From contig DYDC01000079.1 in the NCBI GenBank assembly GCA_020718125.1, positions 1 to 9,788 on the forward strand: a stretch of 9,788 nt of DNA. Direction: 5' to 3'. This stretch comes from Methylacidiphilum sp. GTDB lineage: Bacteria > Verrucomicrobiota > Verrucomicrobiia > CAIQCK01. Below the pieces are notes generated by a model. That model had not been told where the DNA came from. It made no database searches and saw only the letters and a program-made list of their open reading frames with translations. Shown here one piece after another: positions 6,387 to 9,788 of this stretch; within the stretch, counting starts at the first letter, position 1, and the number at the start of each line of letters is the position of its first letter. The position numbers were made by a program, and so were the translations under genes.

Positions 6387-6971
6387 ATGGCTGAAGAGAA
6401 AGACAAGAAACCCGTCGCCAGGGAACCGAAGGCGGCCAAGGAAACCAAGCCCGGCAAGCCCGCCGCCGAGGGCGCGGCGAAACCTGGCGCCGAAGGCAAG
6501 CCCGCCGCGGCCAAGAAGGAGGCCGCGCCTGCCGCTCCGGCTGTTGCGGCGCCGCCCACGGTCGAGTTCATCCTTGGCGAGGAAGCCAAGCCGATCAAGG
6601 TCATCAAGGCCAAGGGCGCGAAGAACATTCACACGGGCATCGCCCACGTGATCGCGACGTTCAACAACACCAGTGTCACGATCACCGACATGCAGGGCAA
6701 CATGCTCTCTTGGTCGAGCTCCGGCCGCGTCGGCTTCAAAGGCTCGCGCAAGAGCACGGCCTACGCCGCGCAGGTCGTGGCGCAGGACGCCGCGCGCCAT
6801 GCGATGGCCCACGGCATGAAGGAAGTCGAGGTCCACGTCAAAGGCCCCGGCTCCGGTCGCGAGAGCGCCATCCGCGCGTTGCAGGCCGCCGGCCTGGAGA
6901 TTTCGGTCATCAAGGACGTCACCCCGATCCCGCACAACGGTTGCCGCGCGCCGAAGAAGCGCCGCGTTTAG
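6387..6971 (+). CDS. rpsK: 30S ribosomal protein S11 with long N-terminal extension
   Basis: S11 lines the small-subunit platform near the E site and mRNA exit. The conserved core is complete: NIHTGIAHVIATFNNTSVTI (80-99), GFKGSRKSTAYAAQ (116-129), VKGPGSGRESAIRAL (151-165) and the C-terminal TPIPHNGCRAPKKRRV (179-194). E. coli S11 has 129 residues; this product has 194 because of a ~70-residue N-terminal stretch rich in Lys, Ala, Pro and Glu (residues 1-57 very low complexity, 58-70 more ordered, VEFILGEEAKPI). The extension seems genuine: GAGG (6376-6379) sits seven bases before ATG 6387, reading is continuous, and no good internal Shine-Dalgarno and start is evident at the core boundary. 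It is probably disordered and exposed on the ribosome surface. Confidence 0.96.
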   Translation: MAEEKDKKPVAREPKAAKETKPGKPAAEGAAKPGAEGKPAAAKKEAAPAAPAVAAPPTVEFILGEEAKPIKVIKAKGAKNIHTGIAHVIATFNNTSVTITDMQGNMLSWSSSGRVGFKGSRKSTAYAAQVVAQDAARHAMAHGMKEVEVHVKGPGSGRESAIRALQAAGLEISVIKDVTPIPHNGCRAPKKRRV

Positions 6972-6989
6972 TCAGAGAGGATTTTTGCC

Positions 6990-7598
6990 ATGGCTCGTTA
7001 TCGTGGACCCAAACAACGCATCAGCCGCCGCTACGGCGCGCCCGTCTTCGGCCCCCACAAGGTGCTGGAGAAGCGCGCGTATCCCCCGGGCCAGCACGGC
7101 CCGCGCTCGCGGCGCAAGCTCACCGACTACGCCCGCGGCCTCGCCGAGAAACAGAAGCTGCGTTACTGCTACGGGCTGCTCGAGCGGCAGTTCCGCCGCA
7201 TGTTCGAACTGGCCAAGGCCCGCCGCGGCAACACCGCCGAAACGATGCTCCAGTTGCTGGAGACGCGGCTGGACAACGTCGCGTTCCATCTCGGTTTCGC
7301 GCTGAGCCGGTCGCAGGCCCGCCAGCTCGTCAACCACGGCCATATCAAGGTCAACGGCCGCGCGGTCAACATCCCGTCCTACAACGTGAAGGCCGGCGAC
7401 GTCGTTGAAGTCCGTGACAGCGCCCGCTCGCGCCAGATGGTGGCGCGCGGCATGGAGTCGGCCACCGTCCGCACGGTGCCGGACTGGCTGTCGCTCAACA
7501 AGGAAGCGGTCAAGGCCAGCGTGCTGCGGATGCCGACGGCGGAGGAAATCCAGTCGATCGCCAACGTCCAGGCCATCGTTGAGTTTTACTCACGGTAG
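6990..7598 (+). CDS. rpsD: 30S ribosomal protein S4
   Basis: S4 is a primary 16S-binding assembly protein and, in several bacteria, the autoregulator of its own operon. The 202-residue product begins MARYRGPKQRISRRYG and has the GPHKVLEKRAYPPGQHG segment (21-37), the KLRYCYGLLERQFRRMF helix region (56-72) and the S4 RNA-binding domain around residues 92-143 (TRLDNVAFHLGFALSRSQAR, QLVNHGHIKVNGRAVNIPSY). The N-terminal zinc-finger cysteines of the C+ form are absent, so it is the zinc-free type; C60 is the only Cys. Start ATG 6990 has AGAGAGGA (6974-6981) eight bases upstream. A 160-nt gap with repeats and a structured RNA separates it from rpoA. Confidence 0.97.
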   Translation: MARYRGPKQRISRRYGAPVFGPHKVLEKRAYPPGQHGPRSRRKLTDYARGLAEKQKLRYCYGLLERQFRRMFELAKARRGNTAETMLQLLETRLDNVAFHLGFALSRSQARQLVNHGHIKVNGRAVNIPSYNVKAGDVVEVRDSARSRQMVARGMESATVRTVPDWLSLNKEAVKASVLRMPTAEEIQSIANVQAIVEFYSR

Positions 7599-7601
7599 CC
7601 G

Positions 7602-7652
7602 TCAGCCATCAGTTTTCAGCAGAGTCAGTGGCCAGTCATCAGTAACCAGCAA
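7602..7652. repeat. Degenerate 7-nt tandem repeat (seven units)
   Basis: Immediately after the rpsD stop the sequence steps with a period of seven bases. Three units run from 7602 to 7622, then a two-base insertion (AG, 7623-7624), then four units from 7625 to 7652. Each unit starts YCAG (TCAG five times, CCAG twice), followed usually by T or C and two variable bases. This resembles the short tandemly repeated heptanucleotide tracts known from cyanobacterial intergenic regions. Function unknown; it is not a CRISPR array because there are no long repeats or spacers. Confidence 0.6.
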
Positions 7653-7668
7653 CAACAAACGCGAGTAT

Positions 7669-7692
7669 ATGGGCCGGACGACGGCCTGCTGA
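7669..7692 (+). other. Possible seven-codon leader ORF upstream of rpoA
   Basis: ATG 7669 opens a minimal reading frame encoding MGRTTAC, with stop TGA at 7690-7692. The stop falls exactly where the 5' arm of the inner stem of the leader hairpin ends. The ribosome binding site is poor (only GAG at 7663-7665), so translation is uncertain. I record it because a ribosome on this frame would hold the 5' arms of the hairpin open. It could equally be a chance ORF. Confidence 0.2.
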
Positions 7693-7730
7693 AACCCCGG
7701 CCACGGGTTGGCCGGCAGGCGCGGCGTCCG
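7675..7730 (+). promoter_or_regulatory. Structured RNA leader (multi-part hairpin) upstream of rpoA
   Basis: Three nested perfect stems can form: CGGACG (7675-7680) with CGTCCG (7725-7730); GCCTGC (7684-7689) with GCAGGC (7715-7720); and CGGCCA (7698-7703) with TGGCCG (7709-7714) around loop CGGGT. An eight-base bulge (7690-7697) lies on the 5' side of the innermost stem. Part of the bulge, AACCC (7693-7697), can instead pair with GGGTT (7705-7709), giving a competing fold. There is no U-tract, so this is not an intrinsic terminator. It ends 17 bases before the strong rpoA Shine-Dalgarno, which remains unpaired. A role in controlling or stabilising rpoA-rplQ mRNA is inferred. Confidence 0.55.
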
Positions 7731-7747
7731 AGCCAGATCAAACTCGC

Positions 7748-7753
7748 AGGAGG
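7748..7753 (+). promoter_or_regulatory. Consensus Shine-Dalgarno deciding the rpoA start
   Basis: AGGAGG at 7748-7753, five bases before ATG 7759, is the strongest ribosome binding site in the window. It rules against a longer in-frame start (GTG near 7708), which would lie inside the leader hairpin. Its strength suggests that rpoA is translated independently of rpsD. Confidence 0.85.
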
Positions 7754-7758
7754 AAGAC

Positions 7759-8808
7759 ATGCCAGTCCATCTCGGTCGTTTCGAAATGCCAAAGCGGTTG
7801 ACGAAGGATGAACCCACCGCCACGGCCACCTACGCCAAGTTCATCGCCGAGCCTTTCGAGGCCGGCTACGGCCACACCGTCGGCAACTCGCTCCGCCGCG
7901 TGCTGCTCAGCTCGCTCGAAGGCACCGCTATCACCACCATCAAGTTCGATGAGTCGCTGAAGGCCTCGCACGAGTTTGCCGCCATCGCCGGCGTCGTGGA
8001 GGATGTCACCGACATCATCCTCAACCTCAAGAAAGTGCTCCTGAAGTCCCACACCAAGGAGCCGCGCCAGATCCTGCTGTTGGCCAACAAGGAGGGCGAC
8101 ATCACCGCCGCCGACATCCAGGCGGACAACACCATCGAGATCGTCAATCCCGGCCAGCACATCTGCACGCTGGATAAGAAGATGAAGTTCGAGGCCGAAC
8201 TGACCATCGAGGTCGCACGCGGTTTCCGGCCCGCCGAGAAGAACAAGAAGGTGGACGCCCCCATCGGCTTCATTGCGATTGACTCGATCTTCTCGCCCGT
8301 GCGCCGCGTCCGTTACGCGGTCGAGAACACCCGCGTCGGCCAGCGCACCGACTACGACAAGCTGATCACGGAGGTCTGGACCGACGGTCGCATGACGCCC
8401 GACGATGCGTTGGTGCAGACCAGCCACATCCTGCGTCACCACCTCGACGTCTTCTGCGACTTCGGCAGGGAGTCGGTCGAGTTCGAGGTCGCGACCGAGA
8501 AGATCAGCGACGAGAATGTCCGCCTGCGCAAGCTCCTCAACATGTCGGTGAACGAGATCGAGTTGAGCGTCCGCGCCGCGAACTGCCTCAACAACGCCAA
8601 CATCACCAGCGTCGGCCTGCTCGCCATGAAGACCGAGGCCGAGATGCTCAAGTATCGCAACTTCGGCAAGAAGTCGCTGACCGAGATCAAGGAGAAGCTC
8701 TCCACCCTCGGCTTGGACCTCGGCATCAAGTTTGACCCCGCCCTCATGGAGGTCCCGGCGGAAGCACCGGCCGCAGCCGCTCCTGCTGAAGAGCTCGCGA
8801 AGGAGTAA
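7759..8808 (+). CDS. rpoA: DNA-directed RNA polymerase subunit alpha
   Basis: Alpha dimerises to scaffold beta and beta' and contacts activators and UP elements through its C-terminal domain. The 349-residue product has the N-terminal assembly domain with GYGHTVGNSLRRVLLSSLEG (36-55), the AIAGVVEDVTDIILNLK segment (75-91) and PVRRVRYAVENTRVGQRTDYDKL (from 180). The C-terminal domain (about 257-323) keeps DNA-contact residues: R272, N275 and C276 in SVRAANCL match E. coli R265, N268 and C269, and K305 in NFGKKSLTEIK matches K298. A short Ala/Pro/Glu tail (331-349) follows. The start is set by AGGAGG at 7748-7753. Gene order rpsD-rpoA-rplQ is conserved, but the 160-nt gap before it is unusually long for this cluster. 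Confidence 0.98.
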   Translation: MPVHLGRFEMPKRLTKDEPTATATYAKFIAEPFEAGYGHTVGNSLRRVLLSSLEGTAITTIKFDESLKASHEFAAIAGVVEDVTDIILNLKKVLLKSHTKEPRQILLLANKEGDITAADIQADNTIEIVNPGQHICTLDKKMKFEAELTIEVARGFRPAEKNKKVDAPIGFIAIDSIFSPVRRVRYAVENTRVGQRTDYDKLITEVWTDGRMTPDDALVQTSHILRHHLDVFCDFGRESVEFEVATEKISDENVRLRKLLNMSVNEIELSVRAANCLNNANITSVGLLAMKTEAEMLKYRNFGKKSLTEIKEKLSTLGLDLGIKFDPALMEVPAEAPAAAAPAEELAKE

Positions 8809-8822
8809 AAGGATCCAGCCTC

Positions 8823-9236
8823 ATGCGTCATCGCAACCTCACCATCAAACTGGGCCGCAAGGGCGAGCATCGGAACATGATGCTGGCCAACATGGTCAGC
8901 GACCTCATCCTGCGCAGCCGCGTCACCACGACCCTGGCGAAAGCCAGGGCCGCGCGCCGGCTCGCCGACAAGATGATCACCCTCGGCAAAAAGGGCACGC
9001 TTCACCACCGCCGTCAAGCGTTGGCGACGCTGCATCGCAAGAACGCCGTGGCCAAGCTCTTTAAGGACGTGGCCCCGCAACACACCGGCCGCAACGGCGG
9101 CTACACCCGCATCATCAAGCTCGGCGCCCGCATCGGCGACGCCGCGCCCACGGCCATCATCGAATGGGTCGAGCCAACGGGCGCCACGCCCGCCCCGGCT
9201 CCCGAGCCGGCCAAGGCTGAAGAAAAGACATCCTGA
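8823..9236 (+). CDS. rplQ: 50S ribosomal protein L17
   Basis: L17 lies near the polypeptide exit tunnel of the large subunit. The 137-residue product starts MRHRNLTIKLGRKGEHRNMM and contains ANMVSDLILRSRVTTTLAKA (22-41), the ARRLADKMITLGKKG segment (44-58), HRKNAVAKLF (71-80) and the C-terminal RNGGYTRIIKLGARIGDAAP (90-109) with AIIEWVE, all typical. Bacterial L17 commonly ends near residue 118; the remaining ~20 residues form another Ala/Pro/Glu/Lys tail. AAAAGGA (8807-8813) overlaps the rpoA stop and lies nine bases upstream of the ATG. It is the last gene of the operon and is followed by an intrinsic terminator. Confidence 0.97.
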   Translation: MRHRNLTIKLGRKGEHRNMMLANMVSDLILRSRVTTTLAKARAARRLADKMITLGKKGTLHHRRQALATLHRKNAVAKLFKDVAPQHTGRNGGYTRIIKLGARIGDAAPTAIIEWVEPTGATPAPAPEPAKAEEKTS

Positions 9237-9271
9237 CCGGCATCACGTCGGCGACATAAACCGAAACTTGT

Positions 9272-9311
9272 AGGGGCGGCCTCCGCGAAAACGGGGCCGC
9301 CCCTCTTCGTT
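9272..9311 (+). terminator. Rho-independent terminator after rplQ
   Basis: GGGGCGGCC (9273-9281) pairs perfectly with GGCCGCCCC (9295-9303), extended by an A-T pair (9272/9304). After a bulged T, CCG (9283-9285) pairs with CGG (9292-9294) around a CGAAAA loop. The downstream tract TCTTCGTT is only moderately T-rich. Position 35 bases after the rplQ stop fits the end of the spc-alpha transcript. Confidence 0.85.
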
Positions 9312-9348
9312 GGCGCGGACGGATGGGATTTGGATTCTCCTGACTGCG

Positions 9349-9370
9349 CTGAAAGCCGGCTGAAAGTCGG
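9349..9370. repeat. 11-bp tandem direct repeat
   Basis: CTGAAAGCCGG (9349-9359) is followed directly by CTGAAAGTCGG (9360-9370), identical except for one base. It lies in the 114-nt stretch between the terminator and the TusA-like start. It could be a regulator-binding site or a chance duplication; I see no convincing promoter hexamers around it. Confidence 0.4.
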
Positions 9371-9425
9371 CGTTGCACGGTGCGTGTTGCTGGTCTGGGG
9401 TTCGCTCGCACGACGGGGAAATCCG

Positions 9426-9624
9426 ATGACAGCAGACAACACAGGCGGATTATCAACTTCCCCGCCTGTCGCCGACGTCGAGCGGGACGCGGGCGACATG
9501 GGCTGCGGGGTGATCTTGATGGAACTGCACCAGCGGTTCATGGCGTTGGAACCCGGACGGGTGATGAAACTGATCGCACGCAGCCCCCGGGGTGCCGATG
9601 GAGATGCCGGCGTGGCGCCGGTTG
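9426..9624 (+). pseudogene. TusA-like (SirA-family) sulfur-carrier domain, frameshifted
   Basis: From ATG 9426, preceded by GGGGAA (9415-9420), the frame reads a TusA-like domain: VERDAGDMGCGVILMEL (18-34), with the putative persulfide Cys27 in DMGCG, then LEPGRVMKLIARSP (41-54). Such proteins are small sulfurtransferase-type carriers and usually continue as DPGAPEDxPAWCRLTGH. Here that continuation appears only in the +1 frame (PGVPMEMPAWRRL, 9586-9624). Deleting one C from the five-C run at 9584-9588 restores the frame exactly. After PAWRRL the expected C-terminal ~15 residues are missing and DsrE-like sequence begins. The annotated frame would otherwise run on to 9758 with unrelated, low-quality coding. 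It may be a pseudogene, a sequencing error, or less likely programmed frameshifting. The family call comes from remembered motifs. Confidence 0.6.
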
Positions 9625-9788
9625 AAGGAATTGATGGACAGCTTTGCGAAAGCTGTGGGCAATATCTTCGTCTGCACGCCCTGCTTCAACAAGCGAAAGC
9701 TCAACACCACCCTCCTCGTGCCCGGCGCCGTCATGGTCGGTGGCGCCAGCCTCGTTGAGTTCCTCTCCGACGGCAGCCCCTGCGCCAG
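9625..9788 (+). pseudogene. DsrE-family protein, C-terminal half only, running off the window
   Basis: In the same +1 frame as the restored TusA tail, the sequence encodes KELMDSFAKAVGNIFVCTPC, then FNKRKL, LVPGAVMVGGASLVEFL and SDGSPCA up to the window edge. This matches the C-terminal half of DsrE/DsrF-like proteins, whose CxxC (codons at 9673-9684) and terminal GGAxLVEFLxxGxPC motifs are characteristic. These proteins are normally about 120 residues; the first ~65 residues are absent and TusA-like sequence stands in their place. TusA and DsrE genes are often neighbours, so an internal deletion joining two adjacent genes is the simplest explanation. A start at ATG 9598 with GGGG (9589-9592) before it could still allow translation of the fragment. 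Only the last few codons lie beyond the window. Confidence 0.6.

Noticed and set aside
7602..7652. Heptad repeat as part of a CRISPR array or insertion-sequence end
   Set aside because: Units are 7 nt with no spacers, and there are no flanking inverted repeats, target duplication or transposase.
7665..7670. TATAT before the rpoA leader hairpin as a -10 element
   Set aside because: No -35-like sequence is found about 17 bases upstream; a promoter in the gap remains possible but is not visible.
7708..7758. A 17-residue N-terminal extension of RpoA
   Set aside because: The start codon would lie in the leader hairpin, while AGGAGG sits correctly placed before ATG 7759.
9330..9425. Upstream in-frame extension of the TusA-like frame from a TTG
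   Set aside because: The extra 32 residues match nothing I recognise, and ATG 9426 has a proper Shine-Dalgarno.

Overview
The window is a GC-rich bacterial chromosome segment holding the distal part of the universal S10-spc-alpha ribosomal protein cluster, all on the + strand. Gene order, partial rplX then rplE-rpsZ(S14)-rpsH-rplF-rplR-rpsE-rplO-secY-map-infA-rpmJ-rpsM-rpsK-rpsD-rpoA-rplQ, is the textbook spc plus alpha arrangement. There is no rpmD (L30) between rpsE and rplO and no adk between secY and map. High GC, the zinc-binding short S14, the missing L30, Ala/Lys/Pro/Glu-rich tails on several proteins and a TusA/DsrE remnant suggest a member of the PVC group, most likely Verrucomicrobiota. 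That placement is inference from gene content, not from a search.

Layout. 1-3430: spc ribosomal proteins, mostly 1-46 nt apart. 3447-4823: SecY, the translocon channel. 4878-5833: methionine aminopeptidase and, overlapping it by 40 nt, a GTG-started IF-1 whose central basic loop is strongly diverged. 5843-5956: the 37-codon rpmJ (L36), easily missed because of its size. 5971-7598: S13, S11 (with an unusual ~70-residue N-terminal extension) and S4. 7599-7758: the only large gap in the cluster, holding a degenerate 7-nt tandem repeat and a 56-nt multi-part hairpin upstream of rpoA. 7759-9236: RNA polymerase alpha and L17. 9272-9311: a GC-rich intrinsic terminator closing the operon. 9426-9788: a broken TusA-like reading frame joined to the C-terminal half of a DsrE-family protein, running off the window edge.

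The genes form a growth-linked module: ribosome assembly (L5, S14, S8, L6, L18, S5, L15, L36, S13, S11, S4, L17), initiation (IF-1), N-terminal methionine removal (Map), membrane insertion (SecY) and transcription (RpoA). Short spacings and stop/start proximity imply polycistronic transcription and translational coupling from rplE to rpsD. rpoA-rplQ may have an extra layer of post-transcriptional control through its structured leader.

I do not see a clearly new biological system here. The items most worth a second look are the rpoA leader RNA with its upstream heptad repeats, the diverged IF-1 loop, and the frameshifted and fused TusA/DsrE remnant.
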